Assembly (NCBI GenBank): GCA_020638905.1
Contig: JACKHP010000024.1
Span: 1 to 64,000, forward strand
DNA from: Planctomycetota bacterium
Lineage (GTDB): Bacteria > Planctomycetota > B15-G4
DNA length: 64,000 nt
Direction: 5' to 3'
Part shown: piece after piece, positions 34,016 through 43,458 of the stretch
Layout: the number at the start of each line of letters is the position of its first letter
How positions within the stretch are numbered: the stretch's first letter is position 1
Position numbers and translations under genes: made by a program
The notes under the pieces: model-generated
Told to the model about the DNA's origin: nothing
The model's database searches: none
Seen by the model: the letters and a program-made list of their open reading frames with translations, nothing else

Positions 34016-34735
34016 GTGCGCCGCGCCGACCGGCTCTTCCGCATCGTCCAGCGGCTGCGCGCCGACCGCGTGGTGACCGCGGCCACGCTCGCGCGCGAGC
34101 TCTCGGTCTCCGAGCGCACGGTCTACCGCGACGTGGCCGACCTCGTGGGCTGCGGCGTGCCGATCGAGGGCGCCGCCGGCGTGGGTTACAGCCTGCCGCG
34201 CGGCTTCGAGCTCCCGCCGCTCATGTTCACGCGCGAGGAGGTCGACGCGCTCGTGCTCGGGCTGCGCATGGTCTCGGCCTTCAGCGACGACGAGCTCGCC
34301 GCGCGCGCCGACGACGTGCTGGGCAAGGTGGCCGCGGCGCTCCCGCGTCCGCTGCGCAGACGGCTCGACGCGGTCGACCTGTTCGCGCCGCGCGGCTTCG
34401 TCTCGCCGTCGATGCTCGCGCCGCTCGGGACGCTGCGCCGCGCGGTCGACGAACGCCGCCTGCTGAGCTTCGTCTACACCCGCGGCGACGGCGCCCGGAG
34501 CGCGCGCCACGTGCGTCCGTTGGGGCTGTTCTTCTGGGGACGCACGTGGACGCTGCTCGCGTGGTGCGAGCTGCGCGACGACTTCAGGAGCTTCCGGCCC
34601 GACCGCATCACGTCGCTCGTGCTGCGCGACGAGGTCGTCCCCGACGAGCCCGGCAAGGACATGGCCGAGTTCCTGCGCCGCATGCGCGCCGCGGGCGAGC
34701 TGCCGGACGACGACGGCGACGCCGCGCGCGCCTGA
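34016..34735 (+). CDS. HTH and WYL-domain transcriptional regulator (YafY-like)
   Basis: 239 residues. An N-terminal winged helix (RLFRIVQRLRADRVVTAATLARELSVSERTVYRDVADL, seen as separate helices) binds DNA. The C-terminal WYL domain (SFVYTRGDGARSARHVRPLGLFFWGRTWTLLAWCEL region) senses a ligand, often a nucleotide or nucleic acid. GTG start at 34016, four bases after the aminotransferase stop. It may control the aminotransferase operon, but no operator was identified. Confidence 0.9.
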   Translation: MRRADRLFRIVQRLRADRVVTAATLARELSVSERTVYRDVADLVGCGVPIEGAAGVGYSLPRGFELPPLMFTREEVDALVLGLRMVSAFSDDELAARADDVLGKVAAALPRPLRRRLDAVDLFAPRGFVSPSMLAPLGTLRRAVDERRLLSFVYTRGDGARSARHVRPLGLFFWGRTWTLLAWCELRDDFRSFRPDRITSLVLRDEVVPDEPGKDMAEFLRRMRAAGELPDDDGDAARA

Positions 34736-34802
34736 GGGATGCCGACGCGTGGAGCGTCGCGCGCCGCACGCGGCGGGGCGTGCCGTGCGAGCGGGCGCGA
34801 CG

Positions 34803-35441
34803 TCAGTCGTCGAGCGCCACGACGCGTCCGCCGCTCGCGTCGGCCAGCGCGCGCAGGAAGCCGTCCCGACGCTCGGCGGGCAGGCGCACGCGGTGCGTCA
34901 CCGCCGCGCCGAAGTCCTCGCCGAGCAGCTCGACCTCGTGCGGGGCGTAGACGTGCCGGGCCGCGCGCACGTCCGCGTAGGCGAGCTCGAGCCGCAGCGC
35001 GACCCAGTCGACGCGCTCGGCCCGCGGCGTCCGCTCGAGCGCCTCGGCCAGGACGCCGCCGTAGGCGCGCACGAGTCCGCCGCGGCCCAGCTTCGTGCCG
35101 CCGAACCAGCGCACCACCACGGCCGCCACGTCGCCGAGGGGCCCGTGCAGCAGGACGTCCAGCATCGGACGCCCCGCGCTCCCGTGCGGCTCGCCGTCGT
35201 CGGACAGGCCGATGCGCGCACTGCTCCCCGGCGGTCCGATCACGTACGCCCAGCAGTGGTGCGTCGCGTCGGGGAACTCGGCGCGCAGCCGCTGCACGAG
35301 CGCGGCCGCCTCGTCCTCGCTGGCCGCCGGCGCGACCACCGCCAGGAAGCGGCTGCGCTGCTCGACGAGCTCGTGCCGCTGCTCGCGCGCCGGCACGGGA
35401 TGGCGACGAGGTGCGTCCAACGCGTGCCCCCGGAAAAGCAC
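34803..35441 (-). CDS. yigZ: YigZ/IMPACT family protein
   Basis: 212 residues in the longest reading. YigZ proteins are conserved RNA/translation-linked proteins of uncertain role. SRFLAVVAPAASEDEA, DATHHCWAYVIG, LSDDGEPHGSAGRPML and VVVRWFGGTKLGRGGLVRAYGG are all family landmarks. The first GTG (35441) sits at the base of the terminator hairpin of the upstream gene, followed by its U tract, so this start is doubtful. A TTG at 35420 or a GTG at 35396 fit the family N-terminus better. It is convergent with the WYL regulator. Confidence 0.85.
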   Translation of the reverse strand: MLFRGHALDAPRRHPVPAREQRHELVEQRSRFLAVVAPAASEDEAAALVQRLRAEFPDATHHCWAYVIGPPGSSARIGLSDDGEPHGSAGRPMLDVLLHGPLGDVAAVVVRWFGGTKLGRGGLVRAYGGVLAEALERTPRAERVDWVALRLELAYADVRAARHVYAPHEVELLGEDFGAAVTHRVRLPAERRDGFLRALADASGGRVVALDD

Positions 35442-35481
35442 GAGACCCCCCGGCCGGCGTCACGCCGACCGGGGGGTCTCG
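35437..35481 (-). terminator. Strong rho-independent terminator after the metzincin gene
   Basis: Bases 35441-35459 pair with 35463-35481 in a 19-bp stem with one C-A mismatch and a 3-base loop. Read on the minus strand it is followed by TGCTTTTCC, giving four U residues. It begins 20 bases after the stop of the gene that ends at 35501. Confidence 0.85.
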
Positions 35482-35500
35482 TCGAACACGACCCGCTCGC

Positions 35501-38467
35501 CTAGTGCGAGACGCGCTGGGCCTGATCACCCAGCATCAGGTACGTCACGCCGCCGCCCATCGAGCCGGCGTTGTAGATGTACTGGCTGTCGAGGGCCTTG
35601 CCGATCCGGACGCTGGCCTCGGAGAGGTGCGCCTTGGTGTACGCGTCGGTGGCGGAGTCGAGCGCCCCGTCGATGTGGCCCTTGATGTCGCGCAGCTGCG
35701 AGACCGCCAAGGTCGCCACCGGGCTCGCCGTGGAGCCGTAGCCACCACCCATGGCGAGGTCGATCAGGCGATCGAGGTGCTCGGACTGCAGGTTGCGCCG
35801 CAGGCTCGAGATGGCCGGGTTGCGCTCGCTCGCGTCGGACGGCATGGCGTCGAGCTCGGACCAGACCGCCGTGGCCACCTTGCCCATGATCTCGGGCAGG
35901 GTCACCGCGTCGGTGTCGGCCGGCAGCGCCAGCTCGTTGTCGTACACGCGCCCGAGCGTCGTCGGGTTGAGCAGCATCGACATGACCGACGCCTGGATGC
36001 CCGCCACGCGGTCGTGCACCGGATACGTGGCGTCGTCGTAGACCGAGTAGTCGCCATCGTCGAACTTCGAGAGCGTCATGTGCTGCAGCAGCTCGGGCGT
36101 GAGCCCGAACGCCTCGTCGTAGAACGAGTTCTGGATGACCCAGTCGAGCGCCTCGCGCTGCATCTCGGCCGGCACCGGCTCGAGCGGCGTGCGTCCGTCC
36201 GGATCACCCTTGTGATCGTTGTGGACGAAGGAGCCGCCGATCCAGTTGGCCATCATGCTGAGCGAGCTGACCTGGGTGCCCAGCGTGATCTCGTAGCCGC
36301 GCCGCGCGCGGCCCCAGGGCTGGCCGTCCTTGACGAACTTGTCGAGGACGCGCTCGCGCTGGTACTCGGTCAGGCGCTGCCGGCTCTTGGCGTAGTCGAG
36401 CGGGTTCTTGCTGAAGTCGTAGCGACGGGCCAGCGGGTCGGGACCGGTCGTGTCGTAGTCGGTCGAGAACGCCAGCTCGGGCTCGGCCGCGCGCTTCACG
36501 ACCTCCTTGGGGTCGCCGAACGTGTAGCCGTACTCGATGGCCCACATGTCGTACGGTCCCAGGCCGATCATCGCCCAGTCGCCCTGCACCTCGCCGTCTT
36601 CCATGTTCACGTTGACGGGGATGTAGTCCATGACCGAGCCCGCGAAGGGCTTCTTGCCCTTGAGCTCGGGGCTGTTGATCTCGGCCATCGTGTACAGGCT
36701 GCTGGCCTTGAAGTTGTGCCGCAGTCCGAGCGTGTGGCCCACCTCGTGCGCCACCAGGTCGGCCAGCATCGGTCCGAGGAAGCTCTCGGGGATGCCGTCG
36801 ATCTTCGGCTCGTCCTTCTTCTTCGCGGCCTTCTCGTCGAGCTCGGCCATCTTGGCCTTGCACTCGTCGCAGGGCTCGCCGTCCTTGCACTTGTCGCAGT
36901 GGATCTCTTCCTTCTTCTTCTCGGCGTCGGCGCCGGGGTGGTCCTCACCCAGCGCGAAGAGCAGTCCGAGCACGGCCATCTCGCGGCTCTTGCCCTCGGA
37001 CGCCATGCACAGCGCCTTGTCGGAGCCCACGGCCTGCACGAGCTCGCGCAGGTCCTCGTTCTGCAGCAGGGCGGCCTCGCCGTACGACGCGAAGTCGGGT
37101 CCGGCTCCGCGACGGGCGCGCTCCTGGGCGCGCTCGGCCAGCAGCTTCTCGCGCTCGCCGGGCGCGGCCATGCGCACGCGCGGGTCCCACTGCGGGTTCT
37201 CGTCGAACCAGGCCAGGGTCTCGGCCGAGTAGCCCTCCATCGCGAGCTCGGGCAGGTACTCGTTCGACTGGTACCAGAAGTGGCGGATCCAGCCGTCGGT
37301 CAGGACGACGTCGGCGTCCATGATCTCGCCGGTCTCGGGGTTCGCCCGGCTCGGGCCGATGGCCGTGCCGATGTCGTTGCTGAGCCAGCGGATGAAGTTG
37401 TAGCGGACGTCCTCGGGGTCCTTGTCCATGTTCGCGCCGGTCGACTTGTCCTGGTACTGCACCTGGATCGCGTCGACCAGGCCGACCTGCTCGAAGGCCT
37501 TGTTCCAGTAGTCGATGCCGGCCTTGACCCAGCGCCGGTAGCGGATCGGCACGGTGTGCTCGACGTAGTAGACGAGCGGCACCTTGGGCGGCGAGAGCTC
37601 GAGCTTCGGATCGGCCTTCTCGAAGTGCCAGCGGTTGATGTACCGCACCGGCACCTGGTCGTCCTGCATCTTGCCCAGGTCGCGGTAGGTGGTCATGAAG
37701 TACCCGACCCGCTCGTCCGCCTCGCGCGGCTTGTAGGCCGGGTTCTTGCGCACGTTGCTGATCGAGTAGTGGAAGGTCTTCAGCGCGCCGCGCACCGGCA
37801 CGGTGAACGCGATCTCGATGTTCTCGGGGAAGGCCTTGGCCTCGCTGATCGTGGTCAGCGCGCGGTTCATGCCGCTCGCGCTGCCGCCGTTGAAGCGGTT
37901 CGCGTTGCCGAGCAGCAGGTCGTCGAGGTCGATCATCGGCTGGCCCGACGGCCCGATGCAGACGATCGGCACGTCGACCACGACCTGGTCGACGAAGTGG
38001 TTCTTGATCGCGTCGCGCGACTCCTCGTCGCCGGACGAGCGCACGTCGAGGTTCGGGGCGATGAGCGCCACGCGCTTGTCGAAGCGCTGCCAGTAACCGT
38101 AGACCTCGCCCGACTGCAGACCGGCGTAGAGCTCGCCGGTGGGCACGGTGGTGGCGAAGAAGTGCCGCTGGTTGGCGTAGCCGCGCGGCAGCTCGGCCAG
38201 GATCTGGCCGTCCTTCTCGCGCGTCCAGATGCCGTACAGGCTGGGCGAGCCGTCGGCGGTGGAGACGACCTTCGTGTAGTCCTTCGTCACCTCTTCCCAC
38301 TTGGGGAAGTCGGGCTTCTCGTCGCCCTTCGAGTCACCGCCGTTGGCGGCATTCATCATGGCCGAGAAGTCGGGCATCGCGACCTCGGACTGGGCAGCCA
38401 GGGACGGGCCGGCGAGGCTCGCTCCCAGCGCGACGAGCGCCATCGTGCGCCACCGCGGGTTCGACAT
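35501..38467 (-). CDS. Secreted zinc metalloprotease (DUF5117/DUF4953 metzincin)
   Basis: 988 residues, typical for this large family of exported proteases. Signal peptide MALVALGASLAGPSLAAQ. The zinc site HEVGHTLGLRHN (about residue 573) is the full metzincin HExxHxxGxxH, with the Met-turn probably in SVMDYIP. About 40 residues upstream lies an unusual charged insert with two CxxC pairs (HCDKCKDGEPCDECK, near 523). AGGAG lies eight bases before ATG 38467, favoured over a GTG at 38476. The gene stands alone with its own terminator. Confidence 0.88.
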   Translation of the reverse strand: MSNPRWRTMALVALGASLAGPSLAAQSEVAMPDFSAMMNAANGGDSKGDEKPDFPKWEEVTKDYTKVVSTADGSPSLYGIWTREKDGQILAELPRGYANQRHFFATTVPTGELYAGLQSGEVYGYWQRFDKRVALIAPNLDVRSSGDEESRDAIKNHFVDQVVVDVPIVCIGPSGQPMIDLDDLLLGNANRFNGGSASGMNRALTTISEAKAFPENIEIAFTVPVRGALKTFHYSISNVRKNPAYKPREADERVGYFMTTYRDLGKMQDDQVPVRYINRWHFEKADPKLELSPPKVPLVYYVEHTVPIRYRRWVKAGIDYWNKAFEQVGLVDAIQVQYQDKSTGANMDKDPEDVRYNFIRWLSNDIGTAIGPSRANPETGEIMDADVVLTDGWIRHFWYQSNEYLPELAMEGYSAETLAWFDENPQWDPRVRMAAPGEREKLLAERAQERARRGAGPDFASYGEAALLQNEDLRELVQAVGSDKALCMASEGKSREMAVLGLLFALGEDHPGADAEKKKEEIHCDKCKDGEPCDECKAKMAELDEKAAKKKDEPKIDGIPESFLGPMLADLVAHEVGHTLGLRHNFKASSLYTMAEINSPELKGKKPFAGSVMDYIPVNVNMEDGEVQGDWAMIGLGPYDMWAIEYGYTFGDPKEVVKRAAEPELAFSTDYDTTGPDPLARRYDFSKNPLDYAKSRQRLTEYQRERVLDKFVKDGQPWGRARRGYEITLGTQVSSLSMMANWIGGSFVHNDHKGDPDGRTPLEPVPAEMQREALDWVIQNSFYDEAFGLTPELLQHMTLSKFDDGDYSVYDDATYPVHDRVAGIQASVMSMLLNPTTLGRVYDNELALPADTDAVTLPEIMGKVATAVWSELDAMPSDASERNPAISSLRRNLQSEHLDRLIDLAMGGGYGSTASPVATLAVSQLRDIKGHIDGALDSATDAYTKAHLSEASVRIGKALDSQYIYNAGSMGGGVTYLMLGDQAQRVSH

Positions 38468-38644
38468 GTCGTTCACTCCTGGTCTCGATTCGAGTTCGGA
38501 GGAGAGACCGCGTACGGCGGAGGCTCCACCGGTTCGTCGGCGCGGGCGCGCCGATCCGTGCTCCCGATGCCGCCCCGCGGCGGCAATGGACAGACACGTG
38601 ACATCGGATTCTATGCGCGTCTTCCCGGAGCAACAATGGCGCGC

Positions 38645-40855
38645 ATGACCTTCCGCTCATGCATGCCACACATCCGCCCCGGGTCCGCCGGCTCCCGTTT
38701 CCGCCCGTGCGCCTCTCGCGGTGAGCGCGCACACGAGCCGAGGCGCGCCTGTCCGCGCGGCGTGGCGTGGACGACGGAGACACCCGATTCGCCTGCTCCC
38801 GCAACGATTCCGCCCACGGACGACTGCCGACGGACGATCGCGTGCGGCGCGCCGCGGGTCGCGCGAGCGAGGGTCGGCGCGACGCGGCGAGGCGCGTCCG
38901 GCGGCAGGCTGCGTGGCATCGCCCTGCTGGCCACGCTGGCGCTGGTCCCGGCGGCGCGCCCGGACGACGAGCCCGCCGCGGCGTCTCCCGTGCGTCCCGC
39001 GCTCACCTCGCTCGAGCGCGAACTCGGCTGGACGGCACTCTTCGACGGACGCGACCTGGCCGGCTGGCGCTCCACCGACGGAGCTCCCCCCGGCGACGGA
39101 TGGCGCGTGCACGACGGCGTGCTCGAGCAGTCGGGCGGCGCCGGCGACCTGCTCTCGACGCGCGTCCTGCGCGACGTCGAGCTGCGCTTCGCGTTCCGTG
39201 TCGCGCCCGGCGGCAACAGCGGCGTCAAGCTGCGCGTGCTCCCCGCCGGACGTCCAGGCGCCGGCGGTGCGCCGCTCGCGGCTCCCGTCGGACTCGAGTT
39301 CCAGATCCTCGACGACCTCGCGCACCCCGACGCGGCGTCGCCGTCGCACCGCTGTGCCGCGCTCTACGATCTCGTCCCGCGCGACGGCGCACTCGATGCG
39401 CGTCTCGACCTGGCCGGCACGTGGCACGCCGCGGGCGTGCGTCTCGACGGCGGACGCCTGACGCATCGGCTCGACGGCGCGCGCGTGCTGCGCGTGCAGC
39501 TCGACGACGCCGCGTTCGCCGAGCGCGTCGCGCACAGCAAGTTCGCCGGCGTCCCCGACTTCGGACGGCTCGCCGGCCCGGTTCTGCTGCAGGACCACGG
39601 CGACCCGATCGCGTTCCGGGACGTCGTCGTGCGCGACCTGGCCGCGTTGCCGGGACGTCCCGCCGCGCCGCCGCCGTTCGATGCGGGCGTGCCGCCGCGC
39701 GACGTCGGCTCGCCCGCGTTCGCCGACGTGCGACCGTTCGACGTCGTCGGCGCCCACACGCTCGCCGGCGACGACTTAGACTGGCGCGCCCTCGGCGACG
39801 CGCGCTGGACGCTGCGCGACGACGAGATCCTCGGCGAGACCGACGGCGGCTCGCAGAGCTTCCTCGTCTCGCGCCGCGCGTTCGGCGACGCGATCGTGCA
39901 GCTCGACGTGCTCGTCGAGGGCAAGGGCAACTCGGGCATCCAGGTGCGCAGCCACGTGAGCGACGCGGGACGCATGTTCGGGTACCAGGTCGAGATCGAC
40001 CCGTCCGAGCGGGCGTGGTCGGGCGGGCTCTACGACGAGGCCCGGCGCGGCTGGCTCGACGACTTGTCCGACCAGCCCGAGGCCCGCGCGGCCTTCCGCT
40101 CCGGCGAGTGGCTGCGCTACCGCATCGAGCTCGCGGGCCCGTCGATCCGCCCCTTCGTCGACGACGTGCCGTGCGCCGACGTGCTCGATCCGCTCGACCT
40201 CGAGGGACACCTCGCGTTCCAGGTCCACGCGGGACAGGACACGCGCGTGCGCTGGCGCGGCCTGCGCGTCCGCGACCTGGGCACGCGCGCGTGGGAGCCG
40301 CTGCCCGTCGACGCGCCGCCTTCGTCGCGCGACGCGACGGGCACGCGCGCCTGGGCGCGCGACGCCTCGTCCGATGCCCGGCCCTCGTGGACGGCCGCGG
40401 GGCGCGGCACCTGGGCGCTCGCGTCCGACGCGCCGCGCGAGGACGAGGCGCTGCGCGTCGAGCTGCGCGCGCGCGGCGACGTGCGGCTCGCGCTGCTGCT
40501 GCGCGCGCGCTCCGTCGCCGACGGTCTCGCCGCGTGGGACGCGAGCGACGCCGACGCACCGCGCGACCCGGACGCGAGGCACGCCGACGACGCCGCGCCC
40601 GACGCGCCGACGCGGCTCGCGCTCCCCGCAGGCGGACGCCTGCTGCTGCTGCCGCGCGTGGCCGACGACGCCGCGCACTCGCTCGCGCTGTGCACCTACG
40701 GCGCGCGCGTCGCCGTGCACCTCGACGGACGGCTGCTGCTCGACGCGCGCGTCGACGACCTCGCACCGAGCGGCGCCTGCGGCTGGCTCGCGCGCCTCGG
40801 CGACGACGCCACGCTCGAACTCGCGCGTCCCGAACGGCTGGGCGAGCCGCGCTGA
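38645..40855 (+). CDS. Exported protein with two tandem DUF1080 domains
   Basis: 736 residues from the ATG used here; this start is uncertain. The true N-terminus may lie nearer the signal peptide (GIALLATLALVPAARPDD, residues about 88-105), for example the GTG at 38762, since codon use is poor before it. Domain 1 (about 115-325) opens with LFDGRDLAGWRSTDG and contains APGGNSGVKLRV. Domain 2 (about 355-560) contains VEGKGNSGIQVRSHV and AWSGGLYDEARRGWLDD. DUF1080 proteins bind or hydrolyse (3-keto-)disaccharides. A third C-terminal beta-rich region follows. It ends five bases before the convergent cytochrome gene. Confidence 0.8.
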   Translation: MTFRSCMPHIRPGSAGSRFRPCASRGERAHEPRRACPRGVAWTTETPDSPAPATIPPTDDCRRTIACGAPRVARARVGATRRGASGGRLRGIALLATLALVPAARPDDEPAAASPVRPALTSLERELGWTALFDGRDLAGWRSTDGAPPGDGWRVHDGVLEQSGGAGDLLSTRVLRDVELRFAFRVAPGGNSGVKLRVLPAGRPGAGGAPLAAPVGLEFQILDDLAHPDAASPSHRCAALYDLVPRDGALDARLDLAGTWHAAGVRLDGGRLTHRLDGARVLRVQLDDAAFAERVAHSKFAGVPDFGRLAGPVLLQDHGDPIAFRDVVVRDLAALPGRPAAPPPFDAGVPPRDVGSPAFADVRPFDVVGAHTLAGDDLDWRALGDARWTLRDDEILGETDGGSQSFLVSRRAFGDAIVQLDVLVEGKGNSGIQVRSHVSDAGRMFGYQVEIDPSERAWSGGLYDEARRGWLDDLSDQPEARAAFRSGEWLRYRIELAGPSIRPFVDDVPCADVLDPLDLEGHLAFQVHAGQDTRVRWRGLRVRDLGTRAWEPLPVDAPPSSRDATGTRAWARDASSDARPSWTAAGRGTWALASDAPREDEALRVELRARGDVRLALLLRARSVADGLAAWDASDADAPRDPDARHADDAAPDAPTRLALPAGGRLLLLPRVADDAAHSLALCTYGARVAVHLDGRLLLDARVDDLAPSGACGWLARLGDDATLELARPERLGEPR

Positions 40856-40860
40856 GGAAG

Positions 40861-43458
40861 TCAGCCCTCGGCGTCGAGCGCGTCGGCGGTGTACGCGTCC
40901 TCGCGCCCGGCCGACGCGGCGCGCGCGGCGGAGACCGTCTCGACGGCGACCGGATCGGCGCCGTGGCCCCACTCGCGACGCAGGTAGGTGAGCAGCGCCG
41001 CGAGGGTCTCGTCGTCGGCCGGGTAGGCCGGCATGTCCTGGTCGAACGGTCCGCCGGGCAGATCGAGCGGGCCGGTCAGGCCGTGCAGCACGAGGCGCGC
41101 AAGGCGCGCCGGATCGCCCAGCACGTACGGCGAACCGACCAGCGACGGCGCCCGTCCGGGCTCGCCGCGACCCGACGCGAGGTGGCACGGCGTGCAGCCG
41201 ACGGCGAACGCGAGCCGTCCGGCTTCGAAGCGCGCGGCCTCGTCGGCGCTCAGCGGACGCACGGGCGGCGCGTCGGCGACCGCGCGGCCGGGCCACGCCA
41301 AGGCCGCATCGAGCCGCGCCGCGCGCGTCGCGACGTCCGCGTCGTCGGACGCGAGCAGCGCGCCCAGCGCGGCAGGCTCGGCGAACAGCGTGCGCCGTCC
41401 GTCCGGACCGAGGCCGTCGAGCACGCCGTCGAGCAGCGCCCGGGCGCGCCAGGGCTGCGACTCGCGGGACGCGCGTCCGAGCAGGTCGACGAGGCGCGCG
41501 CCCGATCCCTCGCGCGTCACCGCGCGCGCGAGCAGCGCGAGGAGCACGTCGCGGCCCGGCGCCGGCTCGTCGCCGTCGAGCAGGTCGAGGAACTCGAGCT
41601 CGACGCCGCGCAGGCCCGAGAGCACGGCGCCGCGGCGTTCGGGCGTCGAGCAGTCGGCGTCCATCGCGCGGGCGAGCAGGCGTCGCCCGGGGACGCCGGC
41701 CGCGCCCAGGCTGAAGAGCGCCTGGATGCGCACGCGCGGCGACGGGTCGTCGAGCGCGTGCGCGAGCGCGCCGAGCAGCGCGTCGTCGTCGCCGGTCACG
41801 CGTCCCTCGGTGAGCCGCAGCGCGGCCAGGCGCACGGGCAGGTCGGCGTCGGACGTGCGCGGCAGCAGGTCGGCGGCCTCGAGCGCCCCGAGTCCGTCGA
41901 GGGTCCAGAGCGCGTGCAGCCGCGCCCGCGGCGACGGATCGTCGAGCCGCGCACGCACCGCGGGCACGGTGTCCGCGTCGTCGGCGCGCCGCTCGACGAG
42001 CTCCTGCTGGGCGCGGTCGCGCCACCAGCCGTCCTCGTGCGCGAGCAGCGCGGCGAGCCCCGGCACGTCGAGACGCAAGAGGTGCGGGACGTCGCGCGGC
42101 GGCATGTCGTGCGCACGCAGGCGCCAGATGCGTCCCCGCCCCACCGGCTGCTCGAGCCCGCGCGCCTCGATCTGCGCCCGCAGCCAGCTCGTCAGGAAGA
42201 CCCGGTGCTGCAGCACGCCGCGCGCGAGGTCGACCACGTAGAGCGCACCGTCCGGTCCGTCGCACAGGTTCACGGGACGGAAACGTTCGTCGCGCGACGC
42301 GAGCGGCGTGCGTCCCGTCGCCGGCGGACGGGCCGCGAGCGCGCCCGACGGATCTTCGACGAGCTCGTAGCGCATGAGCAGGTTCGCCGACGGCTCGCAC
42401 ACGATCACGTCCCCGCGCATGTCGGCCGGGACGCCGCCGCCGCGCAGCACGTGCGGCGCGCAGGCCGCGGTGACCGACCGCAGCCGTCCCGCGGCGTCGA
42501 GCACGCCCTCGCGGTAGCCGCGGTTCACGCCCGGCGTCGCCCGCACGGGGAACACGCCGAAGTCGTCGGCCAGACGCACGTCGAGACCCGGCACGGCGCC
42601 GTGGTCGACGTTGCGCCGGCCGTAGACCGCGGGCACGAGGTCGCCGCGCAGCGGGTCGCTGTTGTTGTCGTGGAAGGTGCGGCCCTGGTCGTCCTGGGTG
42701 AGTCCCCACTGGCCGCCGCCGTTCGTGAGCTCGGGCACGAAGCGCGTGCCGTCGAAGCGGTACTGGCGGGCGTCGTTCGCCAGGCGGTAGCGGTTGTCGA
42801 GCGTGCGCAGCAGCGCGTTCGGCGCGTGCTCGGGATTGTCGAGGCCGGAGAACCCGCTCTCGACCACGACGCGCTCGTCGGCCCGTCCGTCGCCGTCGCG
42901 GTCGCGGCAGAAGAGCAGCTCGGGCGGCGCGAGCACGAGCGCCCCGTCGTACGCGGGAGCCACCGCGCGCGGCAGCACGAGCCCGTCGAGGAAGACGGCG
43001 CGCGTGTCGAGGCGTCCGTCGCCGTCGGCGTCGGAGAGCACGGCGATGCAGCCTGACGGCTCGAGTTCGTCGCGTCCGTCGGCGTCGCGCATGAAGCCCG
43101 GCATCTCGACCACCCACAGGCGTCCGTCGCCGTCGAAGACCGCCTGCACCGGATCGTGCAGGAGCGGCTCGGCGGCCACGAGTTCGACGATCAGTCCGTC
43201 GGCCGGCACGAAGGCCGCCAGCGCGTCCTCGGGCGAGAGCGCGGGGGCCGCCGGCAGCACGAACGCCGCGGGCAGCGGCGGCTGGGCCTCGCCCGGCACG
43301 TCGCCCGCCTGCCCCGCCGCGGGCGACGCGCCCAGCGCCGCCGCCCACGCGACGGCCAGGAGCCGTGGTGCGGCGGCCGGACCGCGTCGGTCACGCCCGC
43401 GTCGTGCGACGCGCGTCCGCCGCCCGTCCCGCGCAGACCGGACGCGCCTTCGTCTCAC
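40861..43458 (-). CDS. PVC-type membrane-bound dehydrogenase-like propeller with HEAT repeats and cytochrome c
   Basis: 865 residues. GTG 43458 is chosen because it overlaps the upstream stop (GTGA). After a signal peptide (LLAVAWAAALGASPAAGQ) comes an NHL/PQQ-like propeller with calcium-loop-like DADGDGRLD and DRDGDGRAD (about 50-430), HEAT repeats (about 470-700; GALAHALDDPSPRVRIQALF) and a C-terminal cytochrome c with FAVGCTPCHLASG (CxxCH near 751). This architecture is characteristic of planctomycetes and is thought to oxidise sugars or alcohols in the periplasm. It forms a two-gene operon with the DUF2231/cytochrome protein. Confidence 0.85.
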   Translation of the reverse strand: MRRRRVRSARDGRRTRVARRGRDRRGPAAAPRLLAVAWAAALGASPAAGQAGDVPGEAQPPLPAAFVLPAAPALSPEDALAAFVPADGLIVELVAAEPLLHDPVQAVFDGDGRLWVVEMPGFMRDADGRDELEPSGCIAVLSDADGDGRLDTRAVFLDGLVLPRAVAPAYDGALVLAPPELLFCRDRDGDGRADERVVVESGFSGLDNPEHAPNALLRTLDNRYRLANDARQYRFDGTRFVPELTNGGGQWGLTQDDQGRTFHDNNSDPLRGDLVPAVYGRRNVDHGAVPGLDVRLADDFGVFPVRATPGVNRGYREGVLDAAGRLRSVTAACAPHVLRGGGVPADMRGDVIVCEPSANLLMRYELVEDPSGALAARPPATGRTPLASRDERFRPVNLCDGPDGALYVVDLARGVLQHRVFLTSWLRAQIEARGLEQPVGRGRIWRLRAHDMPPRDVPHLLRLDVPGLAALLAHEDGWWRDRAQQELVERRADDADTVPAVRARLDDPSPRARLHALWTLDGLGALEAADLLPRTSDADLPVRLAALRLTEGRVTGDDDALLGALAHALDDPSPRVRIQALFSLGAAGVPGRRLLARAMDADCSTPERRGAVLSGLRGVELEFLDLLDGDEPAPGRDVLLALLARAVTREGSGARLVDLLGRASRESQPWRARALLDGVLDGLGPDGRRTLFAEPAALGALLASDDADVATRAARLDAALAWPGRAVADAPPVRPLSADEAARFEAGRLAFAVGCTPCHLASGRGEPGRAPSLVGSPYVLGDPARLARLVLHGLTGPLDLPGGPFDQDMPAYPADDETLAALLTYLRREWGHGADPVAVETVSAARAASAGREDAYTADALDAEG

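Noticed and set aside
38645..38761. Coding status of the first 39 codons of the tandem DUF1080 gene
   Set aside because: Kept in the feature only because an AACAAT hexamer sits seven bases before ATG 38645; codon use and lack of a ribosome binding site make a later start quite possible.
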